A stretch of 10,765 nucleotides of DNA from Cloacimonetes bacterium UBA6081 (GCA_002428685.1 DIXL01000124.1:1-10765), one strand, 5' to 3'; shown: positions 1-6,507, counted from the stretch's first letter. The notes: generated by a model from the letters alone, not told the origin. Translations and numbers: made by a program.

Positions 1-105
1 GTCTCTTAAATGAGTAACCTGTTTTCTGGAGAGCCGTATGCGGGAAAACCGCACGTACGGTTCGGAGGGAGGGGAGCCAGTAATGGATAACTCCCCTACC
101 CCTAT
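1..105 (+). mobile_element. Group II intron, 3' end (truncated by window edge)
   Basis: This is the last part of a bacterial group II intron, a self-splicing and retromobile element. Domains V and VI are both recognisable (next entry). The 3' splice site is inferred after base 105, because the intron should end in AY (here AT at 104-105) about 7-8 nt after the branch-point A, and A98 fits. Domains I-IV and the intron-encoded reverse transcriptase/maturase would lie upstream of base 1. The codons TCT CTT AAA TGA at 2-13 could be the very end of that ORF, but nothing in them proves it. The exon bases from 106 onward belong to the insertion target. Class cannot be assigned from this fragment. 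Confidence 0.88.
31..105 (+). ncRNA. Group II intron catalytic domains V and VI
   Basis: Domain V folds from 31 to 63. Its lower helix is 31-38 (GAGCCGTA) with 56-63 (TACGGTTC), a two-base bulge is at C54-G55, its upper helix is 39-43 with 49-53, and the loop is GAAAA. The catalytic AGC triad is at 32-34. At 33 nt it is one base shorter than the usual 34-nt domain V, because the terminal loop is GAAAA with no extra closing pair. Domain VI follows a 3-nt linker. Bases 67-76 (GGGAGGGGAG) pair with 91-101, leaving only A98 unpaired on the 3' strand: this is the expected lariat branch point. An inner hairpin CCA-GTAA-TGG caps it. Pairing was worked out by eye; catalytic activity is inferred, not shown. 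Confidence 0.9.
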
Positions 106-131
106 CTATGCTTGACATGACACTAGCATAG
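106..131. repeat. 7-bp perfect inverted repeat at the intron 3' junction
   Basis: CTATGCT at 106-112 is the exact reverse complement of AGCATAG at 125-131, with a 12-nt loop. The left arm starts on the first base after the inferred 3' splice site. Group IIC introns favour sites just after a stem-loop, but there the stem-loop lies on the 5' exon side, so this hairpin does not fit that rule. Seven bases can pair by chance; the exact alignment with the splice site is what makes it worth recording. Confidence 0.45.
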
Positions 132-418
132 TTGAATCAAAAGCTCGTCTCCGTAAAACTGTAATCATAGAAGCAGAGCTGATTGGGGATGAAGAGATTT
201 CTGGATAATTTCCACTTACAAGGAATCCACAACTTTCGGTATCCGACATTTTTGATCAGATGCAGCCAGCCTGGTTAAATGCGATTAGAAACACATTGCC
301 GGGTGGGTTGCTATTGGGGTTTGGCTTTGGATGGACAGATCTCCTGTGTTATGGAGTGGGGTGTGTTTTGGGGTTTGGTATTTTTAAGCATAGCTTTGGG
401 GGTTTGTTTCTCCGTTAG
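116..418 (+). pseudogene. Possible decayed coding remnant (unrecognised)
   Basis: Reading in the frame of base 116, 30 codons are open, then TAA (206-208), then 69 more codons are open in the same frame up to TAG (416-418). The first part reads like ordinary protein (it contains SKARLRKTVIIEAELIGDEE). The second part ends in a Gly/Phe/Leu-rich hydrophobic run. There is no start codon with a ribosome binding site. A TGA lies in frame at 113-115, only 7 bases after the inferred splice junction, so the frame is not open into the intron junction. I do not recognise the family. It may be a 3' gene fragment with a nonsense mutation, or simply chance openness in a G/T-rich stretch. Confidence 0.25.
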
Positions 419-514
419 TTCGGATTAAGTTTTACTTTAGTTTCTTGTAAGCGATTTTACAGGGAAAAACATGGAAGAGCATTGATGGAAATCTTCCGTT
501 TCTGAAAATTCAGT

Positions 515-543
515 TTGACCAGATGCACACTTTGAGATACATT
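515..543 (+). promoter_or_regulatory. Candidate sigma-70-type promoter for fprA-ferritin
   Basis: TTGACC (515-520) matches the -35 consensus at five of six bases. It is followed by a 17-bp spacer and TACATT (538-543), which matches the -10 consensus at four of six. Transcription would start near 550, giving a leader of about 65 nt before the fprA start. Spacing is ideal but the -10 is weak, and promoter consensus in this lineage is unknown. Confidence 0.33.
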
Positions 544-616
544 ATCTTCAAGAGCAGTAGGATAAGTGGGTAAAAATATATATTAATTGTAAGATATAAT
601 AGGAGAAAAGGATACT

Positions 617-1813
617 ATGAAGGCAATAAAACTGCGTGAAGGCATTTATTGGGTTGGTGGAATAGATTGGGATTTACGTAATTTCCATGGGTATTTAACC
701 CAACGTGGCAGCACCTATAATGCCTATTTGATCATAGATGAGAAAGTTACTCTGATAGACAATGTAAAGCATTATCTTTACGATGAAATGATCGCCCGGA
801 TTAGCGATGTGATAGATCCTGCCAGGATTGACATATTGATCCAAAACCATGTGGAGATGGATCATAGCGGGGGCATGCCAAAATTAATAGAGAAATTGCC
901 AAATGCAAAAATATACACCAACGCCAATGGCATCAAGGGTTTAAAGATGCACTACAAGCAGGATTGGAACTTCGTGGAAGTGAAAACCGGCGACAGCATA
1001 AATATCGGTAAACGTACCTTAAGCTTTTTAACCACACCGATGGTACACTGGCCGGATAATCAATTCACCTATTGCCCCGAAGAGGAAATCCTGTTTTCCA
1101 ATGATGGTTTTGGCCAGCATATTGCTTCGTCCGAACGCTTTGCCAAAGACCTGCCGATTGGAATTGTGCTGGAAGAAGCCAAGAAGTATTACGCCAACAT
1201 CGTGCTGCCCTATTCCAAACAGGTGCAGAAGGTTTTGGACGCTGCTAAAACCCTGAAAATAAAGATGATCTGCCCCAGCCATGGAGTTATCTGGACAGAG
1301 GAAAATATACACCTGATTATTGATGCCTACAAGCAGTGGGCTTACAATATCTCCGACCAGCATTATGGTTTGGTGATTTACGATACCATGTGGAAATCTA
1401 CCCAGATAATGGCCATCGCCATCCATGAGACCTTTGAAAAGCTGGGGATTCGCAGCAAGCTGCTGAATTTGCAAGCCAACCATGTTTCGGATATTATGAC
1501 AGATATAATCGATGCCAGGTTTATTGCTGTGGGTTCGCCAACTTTAAACAGCTCAATTTTGCCTACTGTGGCGGCTTTTGTCTATTATCTAAAGGGACTT
1601 TCCCCCAAAGATAGAATTGGCCTTGCCTTTGGCAGCTATGGTTGGGGCGGACAGAGTATTCCAATTTTGCAACAACTTTTAGGCGACGAAAAGGAATGCT
1701 GCTTTGAGATGCTGGAACCGGTTAAAGTGCAGTATATTCCTACGAAGGAAGATTTAGAAGCTATTAAAACCAAACTCGAACAACAACTAAAACCCAAACT
1801 GGAGGAAAAATGA
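617..1813 (+). CDS. fprA: A-type flavoprotein (FprA / flavo-diiron protein)
   Basis: This is a cytoplasmic flavo-diiron protein, a family that reduces O2 to water or NO to N2O with electrons usually passed from rubredoxin. Of its 398 residues, about 1-245 form the metallo-beta-lactamase-like diiron domain and about 250-395 the flavodoxin domain. Visible diiron ligands are H78, E80, D82 and H83 (HVEMDHSG), H144 (MVHWPDNQ), D163 (SNDGFG) and H222 (PSHGVIW). FMN-loop motifs are YDTMWKST (255-262), GSPTLNSS (307-314) and the AFGSYGWGG segment (338-345). No rubredoxin or flavin reductase extension is attached, so it needs a separate electron donor, which is not in this window. The start has AGGAG 11 nt and AAAGGA 4 nt upstream. 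It overlaps the ferritin gene by ATGA. Whether O2 or NO is the main substrate cannot be read from sequence. Confidence 0.95.
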   Translation: MKAIKLREGIYWVGGIDWDLRNFHGYLTQRGSTYNAYLIIDEKVTLIDNVKHYLYDEMIARISDVIDPARIDILIQNHVEMDHSGGMPKLIEKLPNAKIYTNANGIKGLKMHYKQDWNFVEVKTGDSINIGKRTLSFLTTPMVHWPDNQFTYCPEEEILFSNDGFGQHIASSERFAKDLPIGIVLEEAKKYYANIVLPYSKQVQKVLDAAKTLKIKMICPSHGVIWTEENIHLIIDAYKQWAYNISDQHYGLVIYDTMWKSTQIMAIAIHETFEKLGIRSKLLNLQANHVSDIMTDIIDARFIAVGSPTLNSSILPTVAAFVYYLKGLSPKDRIGLAFGSYGWGGQSIPILQQLLGDEKECCFEMLEPVKVQYIPTKEDLEAIKTKLEQQLKPKLEEK

Positions 1814-2322
1814 TCAGTAAAAAACTACAAATCGCCATAAACGAACAGATTAACAAGGAGCTCTTTTCCGAGTATCTGTATATCAGCATGCAAGCCTGGT
1901 TTGCCAATCAAAATCTGGATGGATTTGCCAACTGGATGGATGCCCAAGGCAAGGAAGAGCGTTTTCATGCCCTGAAATTCTACAATTACCTGCTGGAACG
2001 CGGCGGCAAGGTGGAGCTGAAAGCCATTGAACAGCCCACTATTGATTTTGGCACCCCACTAAAGGCTTTTACTGCTGTCCTAAAGCACGAGCAATTCATC
2101 AGTAAGAGCATAAATGACCTGATGGATATTGCCATCAAGGAAAACGATCATGCCTGCAAAAGCTTTTTGCAATGGTTTGTGGATGAACAGGTGGAAGAAG
2201 AAACCAATGCTGAAAAGGTTATTGCCAAGCTGAAGATGATCGGGGATAATTCCTACGGCATCCTGATGCTGGATACCGAACTTGGCACCAGAGTGTTTAC
2301 ACCGCCTGTAACAGGAGCGTGA
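1810..2322 (+). CDS. ftnA: Non-haem ferritin
   Basis: This 170-residue ferritin stores iron: it oxidises Fe(II) at a dinuclear centre and deposits it inside a 24-subunit shell. The ferroxidase residues fall at the same numbers as in E. coli FtnA: E17, E50, H53, E94, Q127 and E130; Y24 is also present. The haem-ligand methionine and overall pattern of bacterioferritin are not evident, and the length fits FtnA (about 165 residues). The start overlaps the fprA stop in ATGA, and GGAGG (1801-1805) sits inside the end of fprA, so translation is probably coupled. Pairing with FprA suggests a shared role in limiting iron-oxygen chemistry. An intrinsic terminator follows. The symbol is by family resemblance; orthology was not tested. 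Confidence 0.95.
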   Translation: MISKKLQIAINEQINKELFSEYLYISMQAWFANQNLDGFANWMDAQGKEERFHALKFYNYLLERGGKVELKAIEQPTIDFGTPLKAFTAVLKHEQFISKSINDLMDIAIKENDHACKSFLQWFVDEQVEEETNAEKVIAKLKMIGDNSYGILMLDTELGTRVFTPPVTGA

Positions 2323-2333
2323 ATAAATTGCAT

Positions 2334-2370
2334 AGGAGAAGGTTGATTTCAGTCTTCTCCTTTTGCTTTT
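2334..2370 (+). terminator. Intrinsic terminator of the fprA-ferritin operon
   Basis: AGGAGAAG (2334-2341) pairs perfectly with CTTCTCCT (2354-2361) around a 12-nt loop and is followed by a T-rich tract (TTTTGCTTTTCTT). It begins 12 nt after the ferritin stop codon. The stem is only moderately GC-rich, so termination may be partial, with some readthrough into the diguanylate cyclase gene. Confidence 0.72.
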
Positions 2371-2389
2371 CTTATTCATCGGAGTAATT

Positions 2390-2419
2390 ATGTTGGCTAA
2401 AGGAAGTGGTTATGGTTAA
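2390..2419 (+). CDS. Possible 9-codon leader ORF before the diguanylate cyclase
   Basis: ATG at 2390 has GGAG (2381-2384) five bases upstream and reads MLAKGSGYG before TAA at 2417-2419. It runs in a different frame and overlaps the start (ATG 2412) of the downstream gene. Ribosomes finishing this peptide would end 5 bases past that ATG, an arrangement that allows translational coupling. It is too short to judge by codon use, so its translation is conjecture from the ribosome binding site alone. Confidence 0.3.
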   Translation: MLAKGSGYG

Positions 2420-3383
2420 AGTGAATATAGAAAGCCTATATTCCAAGATTTTTTATAGTGCCTTGGTAGCCATCGGAGTTACAGATGTCAAGGGCAATTA
2501 TGTAATTGTAAATCCTACCTGGTGTGAATTATTGGGATACAGCATGGACGAATCTGTGCATCTGAATATTAAGGACGTTACGCCTCGGGAGGATTGGGAT
2601 GACAGCATAATCAATTTTGATTACCTTATTGCCGAAGAAGCGCGAAGCATTAGAAAGCAACGCCGCTACCAACGCAAAGACGGCACCACTTTTTGGGCAG
2701 ATTTACATGCTTCTTCCATTTATGATGATAACGACTTTGCCATTGGATTATTGGGTGTTTTTGTAAACATTGATAAACAGGTGATGGCAGAGCAAATTCA
2801 ACGAGAGTTGTATCTCAGCTTGGAACAACTGAATCAGGAACTAAGCATCGCTAATACTGGATTAAACAAACTGGCCAGGCAAGATGCACTTACGGGGCTT
2901 TATAACCGCCGTGTCCTGGACGAAATTATGCAAAAGGAATCCAGCAGGTCACAGCGCACCAAACGTGGCTTTGGGGTGGCGATTGCAGATCTGGATAATT
3001 TTAAACATATCAACGACACCTATGGGCATGAGTGTGGTGACAAAGTTTTGAAAGAGGTTTCCAAGCTGTTTTTGAAGGGAATTCGTATTACCGACTCTGT
3101 TGGCCGCTGGGGTGGCGAAGAATTCCTGTTTATTTTTACGGAAACAACCTGCCAGGGTGCAATGATTGTGATAGATAGAATCCGTGAGTCTGTGGAAGAA
3201 GCCAATATTTTATGCAGCGAATCCAGCCTAAATATCACTATTACTATCGGGCTCAGCTTTCGCGGTGGGGGAGAAGGGGAGGAAGATATGCTTTCCGAAG
3301 CGGATTTAGCACTTTATGAAGGCAAACAAACCGGTAAAAACAAAGTAGTTTGTTATCAAGAAATCTGTTCCGATAAAAAATAA
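2412..3383 (+). CDS. PAS-GGDEF diguanylate cyclase
   Basis: This protein should make the second messenger c-di-GMP from two GTP. Counting from ATG 2412 (323 residues), about 12-120 is a PAS domain with PAC-like end (GVTDVKGNYVIVNP near 22-35, QRKDGTTFW near 87-95). About 124-155 is a Gln/Leu-rich probable coiled-coil linker, and about 157-318 is the GGDEF domain. The active-site loop is GGEEF (234-238), a functional variant. The metal-binding region is DLDNFKHINDTYGH (193-206), and RITD (225-228) is a product-inhibition I-site five residues before GGEEF. No EAL, HD-GYP or membrane segment is present, so it is cytosolic and senses a soluble cue through PAS; the ligand is unknown. ATG 2412 is chosen over GTG 2406 because AGGAAG (2401-2406) is correctly spaced only for 2412. 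Confidence 0.93.
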   Translation: MVKVNIESLYSKIFYSALVAIGVTDVKGNYVIVNPTWCELLGYSMDESVHLNIKDVTPREDWDDSIINFDYLIAEEARSIRKQRRYQRKDGTTFWADLHASSIYDDNDFAIGLLGVFVNIDKQVMAEQIQRELYLSLEQLNQELSIANTGLNKLARQDALTGLYNRRVLDEIMQKESSRSQRTKRGFGVAIADLDNFKHINDTYGHECGDKVLKEVSKLFLKGIRITDSVGRWGGEEFLFIFTETTCQGAMIVIDRIRESVEEANILCSESSLNITITIGLSFRGGGEGEEDMLSEADLALYEGKQTGKNKVVCYQEICSDKK

Positions 3384-3462
3384 GCATTATCTGAAGAAGA
3401 TCCCAAAACACATAGAGATATAGTGTTACGTCGAATATATTTTTATGCCGCAGAATAATTGT

Positions 3463-3600
3463 TGTCGTTCCCGCGGAGGCGGGAATCCAGCCCTGATGAG
3501 TTCTGAAAGAACGACATGTAAAGGTTTGGATAGCAACATATTATGTGTCATCCCTTCGGGATTCTGACAGGGCTGGATTCCCGCCTCCGCGGGAACGACA
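3463..3600. repeat. REP-like inverted doublet (BIME-type or MITE-like element)
   Basis: Two 33-bp arms are perfect reverse complements: 3463-3495 and 3568-3600, separated by 72 bases. Each arm is itself a hairpin: TTCCCGC, loop GGAG, GCGGGAA (7-bp stem), preceded by GTCG and followed by TCCAGCCCTG. A short tag then a GC-rich stem-loop, with two copies head-to-head, is the layout of REP elements and their BIME doublets, which RAYT transposases mobilise in other bacteria. The spacer carries two more mini-hairpins: GTTCT-GAA-AGAAC (3500-3512) and ATCCC-TTC-GGGAT (3550-3562), the latter flanked by TGTC/GACA. No target-site duplication is evident. The name is by structural analogy; no RAYT gene is in the window. 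Confidence 0.8.
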
Positions 3601-3612
3601 CATGATGCCGAG

Positions 3613-3739
3613 GTCTCGTTCAAACTTGTTTGTCTCGTTCAAACTTGTATGTCTCGTTCAAACTTGTATGTCTCGTTCAAACTTGTATGTCTCGTTCAAA
3701 CTTGTATGTCTCGTTCAAACTTGTATGTCGCATTCAAAC
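3613..3739. repeat. 19-bp tandem repeat array, six full units plus a degenerate one
   Basis: The unit GTCTCGTTCAAACTTGTAT starts at 3613, 3632, 3651, 3670, 3689 and 3708. Units 2-6 are identical; unit 1 ends TTT instead of TAT. A degenerate seventh copy begins at 3727 (GTCGCATTCAAACA). Near-perfect identity implies recent expansion or homogenisation, typical of a slipped-strand minisatellite. The array starts 12 bases after the REP-like right arm. Because 19 is not a multiple of 3, every frame gives a periodic pseudo-peptide, which explains the short overlapping ORFs here; I do not regard them as genes. Confidence 0.95.
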
Positions 3740-3959
3740 ACTTCTTTGTAGGCCCGGCGAGACGGAAGAAAACAGATCGCCTTTTAACAGCCCTAAGTCC
3801 CCAAAAAAGTTCTTTACACATTTTCCGCTTTGATAAGAATAGCATTTACTAGGTGGAATGGGTAAATTTGCCCTTGTAAAAGCAGCACAATGCGCACTAT
3901 TAGTCTTTACCCTCCATCGCAATAAGTAGTTTTAAATTAAATAATATAAAGGCAAAAAG

Positions 3960-5675
3960 ATGGAAAAGAAGTGGTTAATACCCACTCCACCGGGAGAAGA
4001 ATCTCTACATGTGGCAGAGGAGTTTTGCGCAGCATTCAAGATTCCAAAATTAGTGGCGGACTTGCTATATCGAAAGGGGCTTAGAACTGTTTCGGAAGTG
4101 CAGTATTTCTTTAGTCCTTCCTTGCAGGGATTGGCAGATCCCTTCCTGTTTCCGGATATGGAAAAAGCAGTAACGAGGATAATTACCGCAATTGACAATG
4201 GAGAGCGAATTACTATTTATGGCGATTATGATGTGGACGGAACCACAGCAACAGCCTTATTGTATCTTGGCTTAAAGCGGTTGGGTGCAATTATCGATTT
4301 TTACATTCCGCACCGCATGATAGATGGTTATGGCCTGTCATTGGGCAGTTTAGATGCTCTCAGGGAAAGTGGCTCTTCGCTAATAATAAGCGTGGATTGC
4401 GGTGTAAATGCTCTGGAAGAAATAATTGCCATAAATGCCATGGGCATGGAGATAATCATTACCGATCACCATAATCCCAAGGACGAATTACCCCCTGCTT
4501 ATGCCATTATCAATCCCAAACTACCAGGATGCCCTTATCCCTTTGAGCATCTTGCGGGAGTGGGAGTTGCCTATAAATTACTCATGGCCGTATATGCCAG
4601 AAAGGGTCTGGATGATAAAGACAACACGCTTAAATACATGGATCTTGTGGCGGTTGGGACAATTGCCGACATAGTTCCCTTAACCTATGAAAACCGCATT
4701 TTTGCCTCAATTGGTTTGCAGCACCTGATTGAAAAGAAAAACCTGGGGTTGAGTGCTTTGATTTCAATTTCGGGAATGAACCAAAAGACGCTGGACACAA
4801 CTGATATCGTGTTTGGGATTGCACCGCGCATCAACGCTGCGGGCAGAATGGGTTCTGCGGCAATTTCGGTGGAATTGCTTATCTCCACAGATGAAAACAA
4901 GAGCGCAGAATTGGCCGAGATAATTGAGCGCCAAAATTCTCTGCGCCAGCAGGAAGATCAAAAGACCTTCTTTGAAGCCTGCGAGATTATTGAAAAGAAA
5001 TATAAAGACCTAAATCAGGCATCTTGCATGGTAATTTCTTCGGACGACTGGCATCAGGGCGTAATTGGCATAGTGGCTTCCAAACTGGTGGAAAAATATT
5101 ACCGACCAGTGATTATGATTTCGTTTAAAGATGGTTTTGGCAGTGGCTCCGGACGCAGTGTGGCAGATTTTGACCTCTTTGAAGCACTTAAGCATACCGA
5201 GCATAACCTGCACAGCTTTGGCGGGCATAAATATGCCGTGGGCCTGACAATTTATCAGGAATACATAGACAGATTTGAGAACGAACTTACCCGTTATGTG
5301 TCCGAAAACTTACGCGTGGAGCAGATTCAGCCGCCAATGGTGATAGATAATGAAATTGAGCTTTATGACATCAATAATACGCTATTGGATGCAATTGAAC
5401 GGTTTGCCCCCTTTGGGCCAGAAAATAACCGTCCCATTTTTGTCAGCCGGAAAGTGGCTGTGGCCAGTTATCCCTATAATGTGGGGCGAAATCACTTAAA
5501 ACTAAGAGTGGTAAAAGACGGCATTTCCTTAGACCTGATCGGTTATAATCTGGGCGATTACCTACCGCTGCTAAAGAAAAACAGCTTTATCGATATCGCC
5601 TACACATTGGAATATAACCGCTTTGGCAACAAAACTACAATTCAGGGGAAATTGAGGGATCTGCACTTTTGCTAA
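3960..5675 (+). CDS. recJ: Single-stranded-DNA-specific exonuclease RecJ
   Basis: RecJ is a cytoplasmic 5'-3' exonuclease acting on single-stranded DNA in recombinational and mismatch repair. The 571-residue protein is near the family's usual length. Motifs in order: DYDVDGTTA (89-97) and SVDCG (144-148), metal-binding; TDHHNPKDELP (168-178), the DHH signature; HLAGVGVAYK (197-206); VGTIADIVPL (232-241); RINAAGRM (290-297). The DHHA1 part follows, with GVIGIVASKLVEKYYRP (367-383), GSGRSV (396-401) and SFGGHKYAVGLT (419-430). The last 110 residues match the RecJ OB-fold region (RFAPFGPENNRPIF, 481-494). The ribosome binding site is weak (AAAGG, 7 nt before ATG). It opens a seven-gene co-directional run, and the next gene begins 12 nt after its stop. 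No key motif is missing. Confidence 0.96.
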   Translation: MEKKWLIPTPPGEESLHVAEEFCAAFKIPKLVADLLYRKGLRTVSEVQYFFSPSLQGLADPFLFPDMEKAVTRIITAIDNGERITIYGDYDVDGTTATALLYLGLKRLGAIIDFYIPHRMIDGYGLSLGSLDALRESGSSLIISVDCGVNALEEIIAINAMGMEIIITDHHNPKDELPPAYAIINPKLPGCPYPFEHLAGVGVAYKLLMAVYARKGLDDKDNTLKYMDLVAVGTIADIVPLTYENRIFASIGLQHLIEKKNLGLSALISISGMNQKTLDTTDIVFGIAPRINAAGRMGSAAISVELLISTDENKSAELAEIIERQNSLRQQEDQKTFFEACEIIEKKYKDLNQASCMVISSDDWHQGVIGIVASKLVEKYYRPVIMISFKDGFGSGSGRSVADFDLFEALKHTEHNLHSFGGHKYAVGLTIYQEYIDRFENELTRYVSENLRVEQIQPPMVIDNEIELYDINNTLLDAIERFAPFGPENNRPIFVSRKVAVASYPYNVGRNHLKLRVVKDGISLDLIGYNLGDYLPLLKKNSFIDIAYTLEYNRFGNKTTIQGKLRDLHFC

Positions 5676-5687
5676 AGGAAGGATACA

Positions 5688-6506
5688 ATGAAGAAACATA
5701 AGCTTTTTATCCTGGCATTTGCCATAATCCTGATGCTTCAGGCTTGTGCATCTGCTCCCAGGCAAGCTCCCATGGATATAAATTCCTTTGTTTTGCAGGC
5801 AGAGATTCCGCTGAGATTTGCAGCAGATAAGGTTCTTTATAATGCTCAAAGCCAAATTACGCTTGCTTTTAGCAGCAAAAACCAAGAAGTGCACCTCTTT
5901 AAGGGATCAGAAAAACTGAATGTAATTGGCGGTCTTGGTGCCAACTTTACCTATTTAAGCGATATAGCTTTGGGTCAGGATGGCAGTTTGTTTGTCCTGG
6001 ATTCTGCCACACGCAGTGTAAGAAAATTCAGCCTCGATGGAAAAGTGATGGGAAATCTGGAGCTAAAAGGCAGCATTCAGCCAACTTTGATAACTGTGCA
6101 ATCAGATCAAAACCTGTTTGTTTACGATGCCGGGCCAGGAGAAATTGTTTGCTATTCTATCTTGGATGGCACGGAACAATACCGTTTTGGCCGGTTTCAG
6201 CTTGCTCAGATCTCGTCTCTTGCCTGCAACCGGGATTATCTCCTGGCCTATCGCAAAGATGAAAACAGCAGTAGTGTATTTTCCATATTGGGGCAGTTGG
6301 TGAAAAGCGAAGAGGGGCAAGTGGTGTATGATGAGTATAACAATGGTATCAGCTATCAAAAAGGAGGAATTATCAGCCTTTCAAGTGCGGCTTTTTTGCC
6401 CTTGCGCTCAGATCCGAAACTTTTAGGGATAGATAGAGACATTCTGGTTCTTGGCTTTGAGGAGACTGTTAGGTTATTCAAAATAAATTACTTAAGGTTG
6501 GATTAG
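5688..6506 (+). CDS. Lipoprotein with beta-propeller-like repeats
   Basis: This 272-residue protein has a type II signal peptide: basic start (KKHK), hydrophobic core and lipobox LQAC with the acylated cysteine at position 20. The next residue is Ala rather than Asp, so by the E. coli rule it would be moved to the outer membrane. The mature part contains repeats such as DIALGQDGSLFVLDSATRSV (92-111) and the LFVYDAGPGEIVCYS segment (143-157). These resemble blades of NHL- or six-bladed beta-propellers, suggesting a binding or scaffold role rather than an enzyme; I see no catalytic motif. AAGGAAGG lies 5 nt upstream of ATG. The gene directly after it encodes Lnt, the enzyme that completes lipoprotein acylation. 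Family not recognised; function unknown. Confidence 0.85.
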   Translation: MKKHKLFILAFAIILMLQACASAPRQAPMDINSFVLQAEIPLRFAADKVLYNAQSQITLAFSSKNQEVHLFKGSEKLNVIGGLGANFTYLSDIALGQDGSLFVLDSATRSVRKFSLDGKVMGNLELKGSIQPTLITVQSDQNLFVYDAGPGEIVCYSILDGTEQYRFGRFQLAQISSLACNRDYLLAYRKDENSSSVFSILGQLVKSEEGQVVYDEYNNGISYQKGGIISLSSAAFLPLRSDPKLLGIDRDILVLGFEETVRLFKINYLRLD

Positions 6507-6507
6507 C

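Larger units (their letters stand above)
106..616. other. Gene-poor stretch between intron and fprA
   Basis: No confident gene lies in these about 510 bases. Contents in order: the junction inverted repeat (106-131); a same-frame open stretch from 116 to 418 interrupted by one TAA at 206-208; a G/T-rich part at about 296-410 unlike the rest of the window; a small hairpin GGAAGA (473-478) / TCTTCC (492-497) with a 13-nt loop and no T-run after it, so not a clear terminator; a candidate promoter at 515-543; and an A/T-rich leader with the fprA ribosome binding site. The stretch looks like an old insertion zone where coding sequence has decayed. Confidence 0.6.
3384..3959. other. Repeat-rich intergenic island
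   Basis: This 576-base gap contains no gene I can support. It holds the REP-like doublet (3463-3600), the 19-bp tandem array (3613-3739) and about 220 bases of unique sequence before recJ. That unique part includes an inverted repeat GGGTAAA (3860-3866) / TTTACCC (3906-3912) and a weak promoter-like pair TTTACA (3813-3818) with AAGAAT (3835-3840), 16 bp apart. The last 40 bases are A/T-rich and lead into the recJ ribosome binding site. No clear T-run terminator follows the diguanylate cyclase; the REP-like stem may serve that role. Confidence 0.6.

Noticed and set aside
112..117. Perfect -35 hexamer TTGACA just after the intron end
   Set aside because: No acceptable -10 hexamer lies 15-19 bp downstream, and no gene follows within a sensible distance.
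275..345. GLLLGFGFGW in the open stretch, resembling the end of ketoacyl-ACP synthase III (FabH)
   Set aside because: The match is short and low-complexity, the surrounding residues do not fit, and the frame runs on well past where FabH would end.
473..497. GGAAGA/TCTTCC hairpin as a terminator
   Set aside because: Six-pair stem with a 13-base loop and no T-run after it.
595..600. Perfect TATAAT hexamer just before fprA
   Set aside because: It abuts the ribosome binding site, so transcripts would start only about 10 bases before the ATG, and no -35-like hexamer lies 16-18 bp upstream. The stretch is A/T-rich enough to give this by chance.
3568..3600. REP-like right arm as a standard intrinsic terminator
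   Set aside because: The stem is strong but no T-tract follows on the + strand; it could still stall polymerase, so it is listed as a repeat rather than a terminator.
3613..3739. CRISPR array or plasmid-type iterons
   Set aside because: Units are contiguous with no unique spacers, so not CRISPR. No replication initiator gene or DnaA-box cluster is nearby to suggest an origin.
3545..3852. Several overlapping short ORFs on the + strand
   Set aside because: They are translations of the 19-bp tandem array in three frames, giving periodic pseudo-peptides; no ribosome binding sites or protein-like composition.
3426..3922. Short reverse-strand ORFs in the repeat island
   Set aside because: They run through the REP-like arms and non-coding sequence, and have no convincing ribosome binding site or recognisable motif.
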